Source: Salinibacterium sp. ZJ450 (GTDB lineage: Bacteria; Actinomycetota; Actinomycetes; Actinomycetales; Microbacteriaceae). Taken from it: a stretch of DNA of 64,000 nt. The first letter of the stretch is position 1; each line of letters starts with the position of its first letter. Shown piece by piece: positions 9,142-19,869 of this stretch. A program made the position numbers and the translations under genes. The notes below the pieces were generated by a model. It did not search any database. It worked only from the letters and a program-made list of their open reading frames with translations, and was not told the DNA's origin. The stretch lies in contig NZ_CP061771.1 of NCBI RefSeq assembly GCF_011751885.2, positions 1,736,001-1,800,000 of the forward strand, read 5' to 3'.

Positions 9142-9974
9142 AGGGCCACCTCCGTTGCTTGCACGCGGATCGCGTCGCCAACTCGGGACGGTCCCGCGTC
9201 GAGGATGCTGCGCGAAGCGCTCACCACCACCGTATCCGCGGCGGCGCCGTAGATGGAGCGGATGTCGCTGAACTGGGCACCCTGATGGCCGAACCCCGGG
9301 GCGAGCAACGGGGTGCCGATCAGCTCGGACGGGTCGATCCCGTAGGACGGCAGGTCGACGGTGGCCCCGACGACGAGGCCGAAGGATCCGACATCCGCCC
9401 CCGCATTCCAGTCCCCCACCTGCGCGGCGATCGCGGCGGCGACGGTGCGCCCGGCGTGCGGTCCGCGCTGCACCAGCGCGCGCTGGGTGTCGAACGACTC
9501 CGGGTTGGAGGTGGCGCAGAGGATGAACAGGCCCTTGCCGCCCGCCACCGCCAGGTCGCGCACGGCGCCGAGGGAGGCGACGCCCTGGTAGGCGCTGACC
9601 GTGATGGCGTCGGCCTCCAACGGGCTGCCCGGGGTCAGCCAGGCCTGCCCGTAGGCCTCGACCGTGGATCCAACGTCGCCACGCTTCACGTCGGCGATCA
9701 CCATCAGCGAGGCCGCGCGGGCCTCGGCGAGCACCGCTTCCAGCGCCTGGAAGCCGGCCGATCCGAAGCGTTCGAAGAACGCGATCTGCGGTTTCACCAG
9801 GCCCACCTGCCCCGCGGCGGCGTGCACCACCCGCAGCCCGAACTCGCGGGCGCCCTCGGCGGTGTCGGCCAGGCCCCAGTCGGCCAGCAGGTACGGGTGC
9901 GGATCGATTCCGACGCAGAGCTGACCGGCTGCGGCGAAGGTCGCCCGCAGCCGGTCACCGAAGGATTCAGGCAC
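9129..9974 (-). CDS. pyrF: Orotidine 5'-phosphate decarboxylase
   Basis: PyrF converts OMP to UMP, the last step of de novo pyrimidine synthesis. The 281-residue protein is of the longer type found in actinobacteria. [11 protein letters not shown] (Asp24) starts the barrel. [13 protein letters not shown] (Asp95, Lys97, Asp100) is the catalytic tetrad region. [11 protein letters not shown] is the C-terminal phosphate-binding loop. The start is GTG at 9972-9974, eight bases inside carB, and its end overlaps gmk by 13 bases, so the pyrimidine operon is translationally joined to the mIHF-gmk gene. Confidence 0.97.
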   Translation of the reverse strand: MPESFGDRLRATFAAAGQLCVGIDPHPYLLADWGLADTAEGAREFGLRVVHAAAGQVGLVKPQIAFFERFGSAGFQALEAVLAEARAASLMVIADVKRGDVGSTVEAYGQAWLTPGSPLEADAITVSAYQGVASLGAVRDLAVAGGKGLFILCATSNPESFDTQRALVQRGPHAGRTVAAAIAAQVGDWNAGADVGSFGLVVGATVDLPSYGIDPSELIGTPLLAPGFGHQGAQFSDIRSIYGAAADTVVVSASRSILDAGPSRVGDAIRVQATEVALCLA

Positions 9975-12900
9975 GCGCCAGCCTTTCGGCGCGCTGCAGC
10001 GCGTAGTCCTGCAGGCTGGTGACCTCGAACGGCTGACCGACGGTCTCGAGCGAGGCCACCGCGGCGCCCAACTGCGCGATGGTGGTGAAGATCGGCTTGT
10101 CCGCGGCGACCGTGGCGGTGCGGATCTCGTAGCCGTCTGCCCGGGAGCTGCGCCCGGACGGCGTGTTCACCACGATGTCGACCTCGCCGGCGTTGATCAG
10201 GTCGACGATGGTCGGCTCACCATCGGTGGACTGCTGGCCTTCGAACGCCTTGCGCACCACCCGTGCCTCGATGCCGTTGCGGCGCAGCACTTCCGCGGTG
10301 CCCTCGGTGGCGAGGATGGTGTAGCCGAGCTGCTGCAGCCGGTGCACCGGCAGGGTGACGGCGCGCTTGTCGTTGTCTGACACTGACACGAACACGGTGC
10401 CGCTGGCCGGCAGCCCGCCGTATGCCGCTTCCTGGCTTTTCGCGAACGCCTTGGGGTAGTTCGAGTCGATGCCCATCACCTCACCGGTGGAGCGCATCTC
10501 CGGGCCCAGCACCGAGTCGACGATCTGCCCTTCGGTGGTGCGGAACCGCTTGAACGGCAGCACCGCTTCCTTCACCGCGACCGGCGAATCGGCGGGCACT
10601 ACGGAGCCGTCCTGCGTGGGCAGCATGCCGCCCTCGACGAGGTCGCGGATGCTGGAGCCTGCCATGATCAGCGCGGCGGCCTTGGCGAGGGGGATGCCGA
10701 GCGCCTTGGAGACGAACGGCACCGTGCGCGAGGCGCGGGGGTTGGCCTCCAGCACGTAGAGCACGCCCTGGCCGATCGCGAACTGCACGTTCAGCAGGCC
10801 TTCGACACCGATGCCCTGCGCGATGCCGAGCGTCGCGACCCGTACGCGGTCGATGATGTCGCGGCCGAGCGAGACCGGCGGCAGGGTGCAGGCGGAGTCG
10901 CCGGAGTGGATACCGGCCTCCTCGATGTGCTCCATGATGCCGCCGATGTACAGCTCGGTGCCGTCGTACAGCGCGTCGACATCGATCTCGATGGCGTCGT
11001 CGAGGAACCGGTCCACCAGCAGCGGCTGGTTCGGGCCGATGATGGCCTGGTCCTTCACCCGCACGAAGTAGTCGGCAACCGAGGGGCTGTCGTAAAGGAT
11101 CTCCATGCCGCGGCCGCCGAGCACGAAGCTCGGCCGCACCAGCACCGGGTAGCCGATCTCCTCGGCGACCTCGATCGCGGTGTGCACGTCGACGGCGGTG
11201 CCGTTGCGGGGCGCGAGCAGGCCGGCGTCGTCGAGGATGCCGGCGAACAGGCCGCGCTCCTCGGCGAGGTCGATGGCCTCCGGTGAGGTGCCGAGGATGG
11301 TGACGCCGGCGGCCTTCAGCCCCTTGGCAAGTCCCAGGGCGGTCTGCCCGCCGAGCTGCACGATCACGCCGACCAGTTCGCCGGACTGGCTCTCGGCGTG
11401 GATGACCTCGAGCACGTCCTCCAGGGTGAGCGGTTCGAAGTACAGCCGGTCGCTGGTGTCGTAGTCGGTGGACACCGTTTCGGGGTTGCAGTTGATCATG
11501 ATGGTCTCGAACCCGGCGTCGTGCAGCGCGAACGAGGCGTGCACGCAGCTGTAGTCGAACTCGACGCCCTGACCGATGCGGTTCGGGCCGGATCCGAGGA
11601 TGACGACCTTGCGCGCATCGCTCGGCGCCACCTCGGTCTCCAGGTCGTAGCTGGAGTAGTGGTACGGAGTCAGCGCCGGGAACTCGCCCGCGCAGGTGTC
11701 GACGGTCTTGAACACCGGGCGCAGCCCGTAGTTGTGCCGGATGGCGCGAATCTCGAGTTCGCTCTGCCCGCGCAGCTGCGCGATCTGGGCGTCGCTGAAG
11801 CCGTGGTCCTTGGCGGTGCGGATGAGGTCCTCGGTGAGCTCCTGGGCGGCGCGCACCTCGTCGGCGACCTCGTTGATCAGCACGATCTGATCGATGAACC
11901 ACGGGTCGATCTTGGTGGCCTCGAAGACCTCCTCGATCGTGGCGCCAGCGCGGAGCGCCTGCTGCACCGTGATGATGCGGCCGTCGGTGGGCACCTTCGA
12001 GGTCTCCAGCAGGGCGTCCTTGTCGCCGGGCTCCCCCAGCCAGTGGAACGACGAGCCACGCTTCTCGAGTGAGCGCAACGCCTTCTGCAGCGCGGTGCTG
12101 TAGTTGCGGCCGAGGGCCATCGCCTCACCGACCGACTTCATGGTGGTGGTGAGGGTGGCGTCCGCCAGCGGGAACTTCTCGAACGCGAACCGCGGCACCT
12201 TTACCGCGACATAGTCGAGCGCCGGCTCGAAGGATGCCGGGGTGACCTTAGTGATGTCGTTCGGGATCTCGTCGAGGCGGTAGCCGATGGCGAGCTTTGC
12301 CGCGATCTTGGCGATCGGGAAGCCGGTGGCCTTGGATGCCAGGGCGCTGGACCGCGACACGCGCGGATTCATTTCGATCACGATGACACGACCGTCGGCG
12401 GGGTCGATTGCGAACTGGATGTTGCAGCCGCCGGTGTCGACGCCGACCAGGCGGATGATCTCTATGCCGATGTCGCGCAGGTTCTGGAACTCGCGATCGG
12501 TGAGGGTGAGCGCCGGGGCGACGGTGATCGAGTCACCGGTGTGCACGCCGACGGGGTCGACGTTCTCAATCGAGCAGACGACCACCGTGTTGTCGGCGTT
12601 GTCGCGCATCAGTTCGAGTTCGTACTCTTTCCAGCCGAGGATGGACTCCTCGAGCAGCACCTCGGTGGTGGGGCTCTGGTGCAGCCCGTCGGTGACCATG
12701 CGGATCAGCTCGGCGCGGGTGTATGCGAATCCGGAGCCGAGCCCACCCATGGTGAATGACGGGCGGATCACGAGCGGGTAGCCAAGTTCCTCGGCGTACT
12801 CGACGGCTTCGTCAACGGTGTGGGCGACGCGGCTCTTCGCGACATCCGCCCCGGCGGCGAGCACCAGGTCCTTGAACAGCTGCCGGTCCTCGCCTTTCTG

Positions 12901-13269
12901 GATGGCCTCGACCTTGGCGCCGATCAGTTCGACGTCGTACTTGGCCAGGATGCCGAGCGCGTCGAGCTGGATCGCCGCGTTCAGCGCGGTCTGCCCGCCG
13001 AGCGTCGGCAGGATCGCGTCCGGGCGCTCCTTGGCGATGATGGTCTCGAGCACCTCCGCGGTGATCGGTTCCATGTAGGTGGCGTCGGCGAAGTCGGGGT
13101 CGGTCATGATCGTCGCCGGGTTCGGGTTCACCAGGATGACGCGCACGCCCTCCTCGCGGAGCACCCGGCAGGCCTGGGTGCCGGAGTAGTCGAACTCTGC
13201 CGCCTGGCCGATGACGATCGGGCCGGAGCCGATGACAAGGACGCTCTGGATGTCGTCGCGCTTGGGCAT
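9967..13269 (-). CDS. carB: Carbamoyl-phosphate synthase large subunit
   Basis: CarB makes carbamoyl phosphate from bicarbonate, ATP and ammonia channelled from CarA, feeding both pyrimidine and arginine synthesis. The 1,100-residue protein shows the internal duplication of the family. Each half has a biotin-carboxylase-like N-domain ([20 protein letters not shown], and [20 protein letters not shown] near residue 560) and an ATP-grasp fold ([40 protein letters not shown]). A C-terminal MGS-like allosteric domain follows (about residues 960-1100, [17 protein letters not shown]). Start ATG overlaps the carA TAA by one base. Confidence 0.99.
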   Translation of the reverse strand: MPKRDDIQSVLVIGSGPIVIGQAAEFDYSGTQACRVLREEGVRVILVNPNPATIMTDPDFADATYMEPITAEVLETIIAKERPDAILPTLGGQTALNAAIQLDALGILAKYDVELIGAKVEAIQKGEDRQLFKDLVLAAGADVAKSRVAHTVDEAVEYAEELGYPLVIRPSFTMGGLGSGFAYTRAELIRMVTDGLHQSPTTEVLLEESILGWKEYELELMRDNADNTVVVCSIENVDPVGVHTGDSITVAPALTLTDREFQNLRDIGIEIIRLVGVDTGGCNIQFAIDPADGRVIVIEMNPRVSRSSALASKATGFPIAKIAAKLAIGYRLDEIPNDITKVTPASFEPALDYVAVKVPRFAFEKFPLADATLTTTMKSVGEAMALGRNYSTALQKALRSLEKRGSSFHWLGEPGDKDALLETSKVPTDGRIITVQQALRAGATIEEVFEATKIDPWFIDQIVLINEVADEVRAAQELTEDLIRTAKDHGFSDAQIAQLRGQSELEIRAIRHNYGLRPVFKTVDTCAGEFPALTPYHYSSYDLETEVAPSDARKVVILGSGPNRIGQGVEFDYSCVHASFALHDAGFETIMINCNPETVSTDYDTSDRLYFEPLTLEDVLEVIHAESQSGELVGVIVQLGGQTALGLAKGLKAAGVTILGTSPEAIDLAEERGLFAGILDDAGLLAPRNGTAVDVHTAIEVAEEIGYPVLVRPSFVLGGRGMEILYDSPSVADYFVRVKDQAIIGPNQPLLVDRFLDDAIEIDVDALYDGTELYIGGIMEHIEEAGIHSGDSACTLPPVSLGRDIIDRVRVATLGIAQGIGVEGLLNVQFAIGQGVLYVLEANPRASRTVPFVSKALGIPLAKAAALIMAGSSIRDLVEGGMLPTQDGSVVPADSPVAVKEAVLPFKRFRTTEGQIVDSVLGPEMRSTGEVMGIDSNYPKAFAKSQEAAYGGLPASGTVFVSVSDNDKRAVTLPVHRLQQLGYTILATEGTAEVLRRNGIEARVVRKAFEGQQSTDGEPTIVDLINAGEVDIVVNTPSGRSSRADGYEIRTATVAADKPIFTTIAQLGAAVASLETVGQPFEVTSLQDYALQRAERLARA

Positions 13270-14459
13270 TACTTGGCGTCCTTCGTGTTGTCGTTGGTCG
13301 TGCTGGTCCCGTTTGTTCCGCGTTGCGAGACCACCAGCTCGCGGAACCGGTCGAACAGGTAGTTGCTGTCGTGCGGGCCGGATGCCGCCTCGGGGTGGTA
13401 CTGCACGCTGAACGCGGGGACGTCGAGCGCCCGCAGCCCTTCAACGACCTGGTCGTTGAGGCTGAAGTGGCTGACCTCCACCCGGCCGAATCCGGCGGGC
13501 GAGTCGAGCACGCCGTCGCGCGGGGCGTCAATGGCGAAGCCGTGGTTCTGGCTGGTGATTTCCACCGTGCCGCTGAGCTTGTCCCAGACCGGCTGGTTGA
13601 TGCCGCGGTGGCCGAACGGCAGCTTGTAGGTGTCGAAGCCGAGGGCGCGGCCGAGCAACTGGTTGCCGAAGCAGATGCCGAAGAACGGAAGCTTCTCGCG
13701 CAGCACGCCTCGCAGTAGTTCGACATGGGCGTCAGATGCGGCCGGGTCGCCTGGGCCGTTGGAGTAGAACACCGCGACGGGTTCGATGGCGAGCACGTCG
13801 TCGAGGGTGCTCGCCTGCGACATCACATGCACCTCGAAGCCCCGTGCTGCCAGGTTGCGCAGTGTCGAGAATTTCACGCCGAGGTCGAGCACGGCGAGCT
13901 TGCCGAGGGATTCGCCTTCGGCGGGGATCACGTAGGTCTCGGTGGTCGAGACCTGGGCAGACAGATTCCGCCCAATCATGGATTCCGCGCCCGTGACGAT
14001 CGCCAACTGTTCGGCGGGGTCAAGGGCGGCGTCGTCGCCGCTGAAGATGCCGGCGCGCATGGAACCGACATCCCGGAGCCGCCTGGTGATGGCGCGGGTG
14101 TCGATTCCGCTGATGCCGACCACGCCGCCCGCGACGAGGTCGTCGTCGAGGCTGCGCTGGGCGCGGAAGTTGGAGACGATGCGGGAGGGGTCGCGCACCA
14201 CGTAGCCGTTCACCCAGATGCGGCGGGACTCCATGTCCTCGTCGTTGACGCCGGTGTTGCCGATGTGCGGCGCCGTCATCACGACGATCTGTCCGGCGTA
14301 GCTGGGGTCGGTCAGGGTCTCCTGGTAGCCGCTCATGCCGGTGGCGAAGACGGCTTCGCCCAGCGTGCGTCCGGTGGCGCCGTAGGCGCGGCCGACGTAG
14401 CGACTGCCGTCTTCGAGGACCAGAACGGCCTTGGCCTGTGACGTGGTGTGGTGGGTCAC
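13269..14459 (-). CDS. carA: Carbamoyl-phosphate synthase small (glutaminase) subunit
   Basis: CarA hydrolyses glutamine and passes ammonia to CarB. The 396-residue protein has the N-terminal CPSase small domain ([34 protein letters not shown]) and a class I amidotransferase domain with the nucleophile in [16 protein letters not shown] and the catalytic His-Glu in [13 protein letters not shown]. The start is GTG at 14457-14459, overlapping the upstream PH-like gene's stop as GTGA. The C-terminus is a short Asn/Thr-rich tail. Confidence 0.98.
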   Translation of the reverse strand: MTHHTTSQAKAVLVLEDGSRYVGRAYGATGRTLGEAVFATGMSGYQETLTDPSYAGQIVVMTAPHIGNTGVNDEDMESRRIWVNGYVVRDPSRIVSNFRAQRSLDDDLVAGGVVGISGIDTRAITRRLRDVGSMRAGIFSGDDAALDPAEQLAIVTGAESMIGRNLSAQVSTTETYVIPAEGESLGKLAVLDLGVKFSTLRNLAARGFEVHVMSQASTLDDVLAIEPVAVFYSNGPGDPAASDAHVELLRGVLREKLPFFGICFGNQLLGRALGFDTYKLPFGHRGINQPVWDKLSGTVEITSQNHGFAIDAPRDGVLDSPAGFGRVEVSHFSLNDQVVEGLRALDVPAFSVQYHPEAASGPHDSNYLFDRFRELVVSQRGTNGTSTTNDNTKDAK

Positions 14460-14995
14460 GCTGACTCACTCTCTGTTGGTGCGGGCTCTGTTGATGCAGG
14501 CTCTGTGTGTGCGGAACGTAGGTTGGCGATCCGGCGGATGACCTCGTCGAGCGAGGCGTCGCCGGTCAGGCGGAAGTAGCTCTCGACCGGTGCATCGCCG
14601 AGCAGCCAGCCGATCATCAGCAGTCCGTCCGGTTCCACGGTGCGGTCGATGGTCCAGGTGGCGCGGCCGGCACCGGTGATCCGGTCACGGGCGATGAACA
14701 GGTCGGTCTGGCCGGGGATCGCCAGCACCAGCCCGGCCTCGGCCACGGTGAGTGTGGCGCGGGCGCGGAAGCCGAGGCCTTTCGCGGTGACCCGGTTTAA
14801 CGGTTCCCCGGCGACGGTGGTGCCCACGTAGAGCGCGGGGGTGTCGATCAGGGTGCTGCCGACGTCGCTCGGCGCTGCCTCCGGTGTGGCGAGGCCGGCC
14901 TGCCGTTTGCCGCGGGCGCGCCAGCCGAGCAGCATCAGCGCGAGCAGCAGGGCCAGGATGCCGATGGTGATGGCTGCCCAGAATGTCCTATCCAC
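14456..14995 (-). CDS. PH-like membrane-anchored protein of the pyrimidine operon, function unknown
   Basis: I recognise the position but not a defined function. The 179-residue protein has one N-terminal membrane segment ([19 protein letters not shown], residues 7-25), a basic stop-transfer RARGKR, and then a soluble beta-rich domain resembling bacterial PH-like domains ([34 protein letters not shown]). A Thr/Glu/Ser-rich repeat tail ([15 protein letters not shown]) ends it. It overlaps pyrC by 8 bases and carA by 4, so it is made with the pyrimidine enzymes. A comparable gene (Rv1382) sits at the same place in mycobacteria. It might tether or sense at the membrane. Confidence 0.88.
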   Translation of the reverse strand: MDRTFWAAITIGILALLLALMLLGWRARGKRQAGLATPEAAPSDVGSTLIDTPALYVGTTVAGEPLNRVTAKGLGFRARATLTVAEAGLVLAIPGQTDLFIARDRITGAGRATWTIDRTVEPDGLLMIGWLLGDAPVESYFRLTGDASLDEVIRRIANLRSAHTEPASTEPAPTESESA

Positions 14996-16331
14996 GGTGT
15001 GCCTCCGCTCCCCGGCGAGTCTCCGCCTGGCTGGCGACCTCGGAAGCGTCGCGGAGGGCGCCGTCCTGCACGGTCAGGTAGCCGTTGTGCACGGTGGCGA
15101 GCACGGCGCCGGGCAGGCTGCGCTCGAGGTATGGGCTGTTCCGGCTCTTGCCGTGCAGGTGCTCGGTGCCGAACTTCCGCCGGGCGTTCGGGTCGTAGAG
15201 GGTGAAGTTCGCCGGCGCACCGATGGTGAACGGTGCGTCGTAGCCGGCGAGCTGGCCGATCCTGGCCGGGGCCGCGGACAGTACGCGCGCGACATCCGCC
15301 CAGCCGATCAGACCGGTGTCGACCATGGAATCCTGCACCACCGACAGGGCGGACTCGAGGCCGACCATGCCGTTGGCGGCCTCATCCCAGGCACATTCCT
15401 TCGCCTCGGCCGGGTGCGGGGCGTGGTCGGTGGCGACGATGTCGATGGTGCCGTCGGCGAGGCCCTCGCGGAGCGCCTGCACGTCGTCGCGGCGGCGCAG
15501 CGGCGGGTTGACCTTGAACCGGGAGTCGTAGCCGGTGATCAGGTCTTCGGTCAGCAGCAGGTGATGCGGGGTGACCTCCGCGGTCACCCGCACGCCGCGG
15601 GACTTGAACCAGCGGATCAGATCGACCGAGCCGGCGGTCGAGACGTGGCAGATGTGGATGCGGGCACCCACGTGTTCGGCCAGCAGCAGGTCGCGGGCGA
15701 TGATCGCCTCTTCGGCGACGGCCGGCCAGCCGGTGAGGCCGAGTTCGCTGGAGAGCGCGCCCTCGTTCATGGTGGCGCCCTCGGTGAGCCGCGGTTCCTG
15801 GGCGTGCTGGGCGATCACTCCCCCGAAGCCCTTGACGTATTCCAGGGCGCGGCGCATCAGCAGCGGGTCGCTGACGCAGTTGCCGTCGTCGGAGAACACG
15901 GTGACCCTGGCGCGGCTCTTCGCCATGGCGCCGATCTCGGACAGATGCGTGCCGGCCAGGCCCGCGGTGACGGCGCCGATCGGGCGCACGGTGGCGTAGC
16001 CGTGGGTGTCACCGAGCGAGGCGACCTGCTCCACCACGCCGGCGGTGTCGGCGACCGGTGAGGTGTTCGCCATCGCGAACACGGCGGTGAAGCCGCCGGC
16101 GGCGGCGGCGCGCGAGCCGGTGAGCACCGTTTCGCTCTGCTCGAAGCCGGGTTCGCGCAGGTGGGTGTGCAGATCCACCAGGCCGGGCAGGGCCTGCAGG
16201 CCGTCGGCGTCGATCAGCTGCGCGCCGGTAGCCGACAGGGCCGTGCCGGTCTCCAGGATGCGTCCGTCGCCGACCAGCAGGTCGGTGCGGCTGCCGTCGG
16301 GCAGCGTTGCTCCGGTAATGAGCATGGTCAT
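14988..16331 (-). CDS. pyrC: Dihydroorotase
   Basis: PyrC cyclises carbamoyl aspartate to dihydroorotate. The 447-residue type I enzyme has the zinc-binding [20 protein letters not shown], the ICHVST motif (metal His) and [14 protein letters not shown] with the catalytic Asp. I chose the ATG at 16329-16331, which forms an ATGA overlap with the pyrB stop. The frame stays open far upstream, but that part is antisense to pyrB sequence. A second in-frame ATG two codons later is possible. Confidence 0.98.
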   Translation of the reverse strand: MTMLITGATLPDGSRTDLLVGDGRILETGTALSATGAQLIDADGLQALPGLVDLHTHLREPGFEQSETVLTGSRAAAAGGFTAVFAMANTSPVADTAGVVEQVASLGDTHGYATVRPIGAVTAGLAGTHLSEIGAMAKSRARVTVFSDDGNCVSDPLLMRRALEYVKGFGGVIAQHAQEPRLTEGATMNEGALSSELGLTGWPAVAEEAIIARDLLLAEHVGARIHICHVSTAGSVDLIRWFKSRGVRVTAEVTPHHLLLTEDLITGYDSRFKVNPPLRRRDDVQALREGLADGTIDIVATDHAPHPAEAKECAWDEAANGMVGLESALSVVQDSMVDTGLIGWADVARVLSAAPARIGQLAGYDAPFTIGAPANFTLYDPNARRKFGTEHLHGKSRNSPYLERSLPGAVLATVHNGYLTVQDGALRDASEVASQAETRRGAEAHRG

Positions 16332-17281
16332 ACGAGGGCCTCCCGACCACCGGCGAGTACGAGATACAGAACAGCCATCCTTACCGCGACCCCGTTCGTG
16401 ACCTGTTCGAGCACAGTCGAGCGTGGAGAGTCGGCGGCAGCGGCGGAAATTTCCAGCCCTCTGTTCATGGGACCGGGGTGCATCACTATCGTAGACGCTG
16501 GCAACCGGTCGAACCGTGTGTCGTCGAGTCCCCACTCGCGGGCGTACTCCCTGGCGTTCGGGAAGTATGCGGCGTGCATCCGTTCCGCCTGGATGCGGAG
16601 CATCATCACGACATCCGGCCCGGCGGCAAGTGCCGCGTCGAGGTCGTAGCCGACGCTCACCGGCCAGCTGTCGAGGCCGACCGGCACCAGGCTCGCCGGG
16701 GCGACGAAGCTCACGTCGGCGCCGAGGGTGGTCAGCAGCCACAGGTTGGAGCGGGCCACGCGGGAGTGCAGGATGTCGCCGACGATGGTGACCCGCAGAC
16801 CGTCGAGTGCCTTGCCGCGGGCCGCGGTGCCGTGCAGCCGGCGGCGCATGGTGAACGCGTCGAGCAGCGCCTGGGTGGGGTGTTCGTGGGTGCCGTCGCC
16901 GGCGTTGACGATGCCGGCGTCGATCCAGCCGCTGGCCGCGAGGGTATGCGGGGCGCCGGACGCGCTGTGCCGGATCACCACGCCGTCTGCGCCCATCGCG
17001 GCGAGGGTCTGCGCGGTGTCCTTCAGGCTTTCGCCCTTGGACACGCTGGAGCCCTTGGCGCTGAAGTTGATCACGTCGGCGGAGAGCCGCTTGGCGGCGG
17101 CCTCGAACGAGATGCGGGTGCGGGTGGAATCCTCGAAGAACAGGTTCACGACGGTCTTGCCGCGGAGGGTGGGCAGCTTCTTGACCTCGCGGGTGGCGAC
17201 ATCCGCCATGTCCTCGGCGACGTCCAGCAGCCCGATGGCCTCGTCACGGGTCAGGGTCTTGGTGGAGAGCAGGTGTCTCAT
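16328..17281 (-). CDS. pyrB: Aspartate carbamoyltransferase catalytic subunit
   Basis: PyrB joins carbamoyl phosphate to aspartate, the committed step of pyrimidine synthesis. The 317-residue protein shows [12 protein letters not shown] (carbamoyl-phosphate loop), [16 protein letters not shown] (active-site segment) and [11 protein letters not shown] near the aspartate site. No pyrI regulatory subunit is present, as usual for actinobacteria. Its start overlaps the pyrR stop by four bases (17278-17281), and its stop overlaps pyrC as ATGA. Confidence 0.98.
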   Translation of the reverse strand: MRHLLSTKTLTRDEAIGLLDVAEDMADVATREVKKLPTLRGKTVVNLFFEDSTRTRISFEAAAKRLSADVINFSAKGSSVSKGESLKDTAQTLAAMGADGVVIRHSASGAPHTLAASGWIDAGIVNAGDGTHEHPTQALLDAFTMRRRLHGTAARGKALDGLRVTIVGDILHSRVARSNLWLLTTLGADVSFVAPASLVPVGLDSWPVSVGYDLDAALAAGPDVVMMLRIQAERMHAAYFPNAREYAREWGLDDTRFDRLPASTIVMHPGPMNRGLEISAAAADSPRSTVLEQVTNGVAVRMAVLYLVLAGGREALV

Positions 17282-17808
17282 GATTCGATCGTCACCTCGT
17301 CGACGCCATCGACCTCGGCCAGGCGCACCCGGATGCGTTCGCTGGTGGAGGTGGGCAGGTTCTTGCCGACGAAGTCGGCGCGGATCGGCAGCTCGCGGTG
17401 GCCGCGGTCAACGAGCGCGGCGAGCCGCACCACGCGGGGCCGGCCGTGGTCGTTCAGCGCGTCGAGGGCGGCGCGGATGGTGCGGCCGGAGTACAGCACG
17501 TCGTCGACCAGCACCACGGTCTTGCCGTCGATGCCGCCGGCGGGAATCTGGGTGGGTGACGGCGCCCGCATCGGCTGCCGGGCCAGGTCGTCGCGGTACA
17601 GGGTGACGTCGAGCGACCCGACAATGCCCGCGCCCGGTTCGATGCCGTCGAGGATGTCGCCGATGCGTCGGGCCAGGGTGACTCCCCTGGTCGGGATGCC
17701 GAGGATGACGAGTCCCTGTGAACCCCGGTTGGACTCCAGGATCTCGTGGGAGATCCGAGTCAACGCCCGGGTGATATCAGCTTGCTGCAACACAGTGCGC
17801 ACAGTCAT
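17278..17808 (-). CDS. pyrR: Bifunctional pyr operon regulator / uracil phosphoribosyltransferase
   Basis: PyrR is an RNA-binding regulator that responds to UMP and has weak UPRTase activity. The 176-residue protein has the phosphoribosyltransferase fold with the PRPP loop [13 protein letters not shown] (98-110) and the [13 protein letters not shown] segment. The ATG at 17806-17808 has a perfect AAGGAGG five bases upstream, so I reject the longer in-frame ATG at 17871. It is the first gene of the pyr series. A hairpin with a PyrR-type loop directly precedes its ribosome binding site (see the separate entry), which points to autogenous translational control. Confidence 0.97.
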   Translation of the reverse strand: MTVRTVLQQADITRALTRISHEILESNRGSQGLVILGIPTRGVTLARRIGDILDGIEPGAGIVGSLDVTLYRDDLARQPMRAPSPTQIPAGGIDGKTVVLVDDVLYSGRTIRAALDALNDHGRPRVVRLAALVDRGHRELPIRADFVGKNLPTSTSERIRVRLAEVDGVDEVTIES

Positions 17809-17813
17809 GCTGA

Positions 17814-17838
17814 CCTCCTTCCCCGTCTCTCTGGACGG
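17814..17838 (-). promoter_or_regulatory. PyrR-binding hairpin next to the pyrR Shine-Dalgarno
   Basis: On the transcribed strand, CCGTCCAGAGAGACGG (17838 to 17823) forms a perfect 5-bp stem CCGTC/GACGG closed by the loop CAGAGA. The loop matches the CAGAGAG core of known PyrR recognition RNA. Two bases later comes AAGGAGG (17820-17814), the pyrR ribosome binding site. There is no terminator between hairpin and gene, so the arrangement fits PyrR blocking ribosome access, as reported for mycobacteria, rather than the Bacillus attenuation mechanism. Structure and motif are seen directly; PyrR binding is inferred. Confidence 0.8.
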
Positions 17839-17872
17839 CTTTAAAGGATGTCTGTTACCGCGCTCCAGCATA

Positions 17873-17905
17873 CAGGCGCTGCACCGGCTTCCGGTGCAGC
17901 GCCTG
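17873..17905 (-). terminator. Strong hairpin terminator after the ABC transporter
   Basis: CAGGCGCTGCACCGG and CCGGTGCAGCGCCTG form a perfect 15-bp stem with a 3-base loop, beginning 12 bases after the permease stop. No long U-tract follows, which is common in high-GC actinobacteria. It separates the transporter from the pyr operon. Confidence 0.85.
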
Positions 17906-17917
17906 CATGCGCGCGGA

Positions 17918-18775
17918 TCAGCCCCAGCGCTTCAGCAGGTACTTCTCGAGCAGACCGATCAGGGCGTCGGTGACCTTGCCGAGCACCGCGAGCAGGATGA
18001 TGGTCAGGAACATCCGGTCGAGTCGGCCGTTGCTCTGCGAATCGGTGAGCAGGAAGCCGAGTCCCATCGACGCGCCGAGCAGTTCGCCGGCCACCAGGAA
18101 CAGCCAGGACTGCGCAAGCGCGAGACGCAACCCCGACACCATGGTCGGGATGATCGCGGGCAACTGGACCTGCCGCAGCAGCTGGAGCCGACCCAGCCCA
18201 TACGTTCGTCCCAGCTCGACGAGCTGCGGATCGACGTGCCGGAGGGCCGAGGCGACGGTGGTGTACACCGGGAAGAAGGCGCCGATGGCGATCAGGGTGA
18301 CCTTCTGGTCCTCGCTGAAGCCCAGGTACAGGATCAGCAGCGGCACCCAGGCCAGCGAGGGCACCGCCCGCAGGGCCCCGAGCGACGGGCTCAGCAATAC
18401 CGCACCGACCTTGGACAGCCCCACGACAGCAGCCACGATCAGGCCGACGACGGAGCCGATGAGGAAGCCGAGCAGCACCCGCTGTGTCGAGATGGCAATG
18501 TGCTGACCGAGCACGCCGTCGACGGTCATGTCGATTCCGGCCTGCCATACGGATGCCGGTGACGGCAGACGGTATGCGGGAACCGTGCCGCTGGCGGAGA
18601 GCCACTGCCAGCTCGCGAGCGCGACAAGCGGCAGCAGCAAGCCGCCGAGGATGACCCAAGCCCTGCGGGAGCGGCGTGGTGTGGTTCTGCTGGTGTTCCG
18701 GGGCGGAATCGGCGCTGCCGAAGCAGCCCCGGTGGGGGCTGCTTCGGCGGTGTGCGAATCGAGGGTCACTGTCAT
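17918..18775 (-). CDS. ssuC: ABC transporter permease, sulfonate/taurine type
   Basis: This is the membrane component of an importer of the nitrate/sulfonate/taurine family. The 285-residue protein has a disordered Thr/Arg-rich N-terminus, a first membrane helix near residues 41-60, and about six helices in all. The EAA-like loop reads [20 protein letters not shown] (about residues 187-206), the contact with the ATPase. It partners the ATPase at 19,870 and the binding protein at 18,772, and its ATG overlaps the binding-protein stop (ATGA). Order on the transcript is ATPase, binding protein, permease. The substrate is not certain: aliphatic sulfonates are the best guess from the binding protein. 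Confidence 0.9.
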   Translation of the reverse strand: MTVTLDSHTAEAAPTGAASAAPIPPRNTSRTTPRRSRRAWVILGGLLLPLVALASWQWLSASGTVPAYRLPSPASVWQAGIDMTVDGVLGQHIAISTQRVLLGFLIGSVVGLIVAAVVGLSKVGAVLLSPSLGALRAVPSLAWVPLLILYLGFSEDQKVTLIAIGAFFPVYTTVASALRHVDPQLVELGRTYGLGRLQLLRQVQLPAIIPTMVSGLRLALAQSWLFLVAGELLGASMGLGFLLTDSQSNGRLDRMFLTIILLAVLGKVTDALIGLLEKYLLKRWG

Positions 18776-19806
18776 CCGATTGCCGAAGCGTCAGCCTTCG
18801 ACGCGAAGGTGTCGTTGAACAGCGAGTCGAGCGCGTCGTCGATCAGGCCCTGGTTGGCCACGTCGTCGGACTCGACGAAGATCGGGCCGACGATCGCGAG
18901 CACGTCGCGCTGGGTCTTGCCGGGGATCGGGTCGAGGTCGAGCACCGTGCGCTCGAGCAGCACCTTCTCGGCGACCGCGATGTCGATGCCGGCGACCTCG
19001 GCGAGGATCGCCGCGGTCTCGTCCGGGTTCGCAAGCGCCCACTCGCGGGCCTTCTCGTAGGCGTTCACGACGACCTGCGCCACGTCCGGCGAGTTGGCGA
19101 TGAAGTCCTCGGTGGCGTTCAGGAAGCCGTAGGTGTTGAAGTCGATGTTGCGGTAGATGAGCTTCGAGCCTGCGGTGATCTCGCTGGTCGCCATCAGCGG
19201 GTCGAGTCCCGACCAGGCGTCGACCGCGCCGGATTCGAGCGCGGCCTTGCCGTCGGCGTGCTGCAGGTTCTGGATCTCGACCTCGTCGATGCCGATGCCG
19301 GCCTCTTCGAGTGCCTGCAGCAGGAAGAAGTACGGGTCGGTTCCCTTGGTGGCGGCGATCGACTTGCCCTTAAGGTCCTCGACCGAGTCGATGTCGGATG
19401 TCGCGGGCACGGCGATCGCGGCCCACTCCGGCTGCGAGTAGATGTCGATCACCTGGATCGGTGACCCGTTGGAGCGGGCCAGCAGGGCGGCCGAGCCCGC
19501 GGTGGATCCGACGTCGACGGCGCCGGCGCGCAGCGCCTCGTTGGCCTTGTTCGACCCGGCGGACTGCACCCAGTTGACGGTGACGTCGGCGCCGAGCGCC
19601 TCTTCGAGCAGCCCCTGCTCCTTGACCACCAGGCTGAGCGGGTTGTAGGTGGCGAAGTCGATGTTCAGCGTGTCGGTCGACCAGCCGTCGGCCGCCTTCT
19701 CTTCCGCCGGGGCGACGGCGGAACCTTCGCCTGCCGCGCATCCGGTGAGGATGAGGGCGCCGGCGGCCGCGATGGCGGCGAGGCTGAGGATGGAGCGCTG
19801 TTTCAT
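18772..19806 (-). CDS. ssuA: Sulfonate-type ABC transporter substrate-binding lipoprotein
   Basis: The 344-residue protein has a lipoprotein signal peptide with lipobox ILTGC (Cys23), so it is probably lipid-anchored outside the membrane. After a short linker it shows the SsuA/TauA-like binding fold: FATYNPLSLVVKEQGLLEEA, VDVGSTAGSAALLARSNGSP, and TKGTDPYFFLLQALEEAGI. This pattern is typical of aliphatic sulfonate binding proteins. I chose the ATG at 19804-19806 because it begins the signal peptide; the frame extends 14 codons upstream into a repeat-rich gap. No sulfonate monooxygenase is nearby, so the ligand remains inferred. Confidence 0.92.
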   Translation of the reverse strand: MKQRSILSLAAIAAAGALILTGCAAGEGSAVAPAEEKAADGWSTDTLNIDFATYNPLSLVVKEQGLLEEALGADVTVNWVQSAGSNKANEALRAGAVDVGSTAGSAALLARSNGSPIQVIDIYSQPEWAAIAVPATSDIDSVEDLKGKSIAATKGTDPYFFLLQALEEAGIGIDEVEIQNLQHADGKAALESGAVDAWSGLDPLMATSEITAGSKLIYRNIDFNTYGFLNATEDFIANSPDVAQVVVNAYEKAREWALANPDETAAILAEVAGIDIAVAEKVLLERTVLDLDPIPGKTQRDVLAIVGPIFVESDDVANQGLIDDALDSLFNDTFASKADASAIG

Positions 19807-19869
19807 ATCGGGTCCTTGATCTGGTGAGTGCTGTGAGTGCTGGTGCAAGTGCTGGTCGTGCTGGGGGTG

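Noticed and set aside
17809-17871. Longer pyrR starting at the ATG at 17869-17871, or a leader peptide
   Set aside because: No ribosome binding site precedes that ATG, and the region contains the hairpin and the AAGGAGG of the shorter form.
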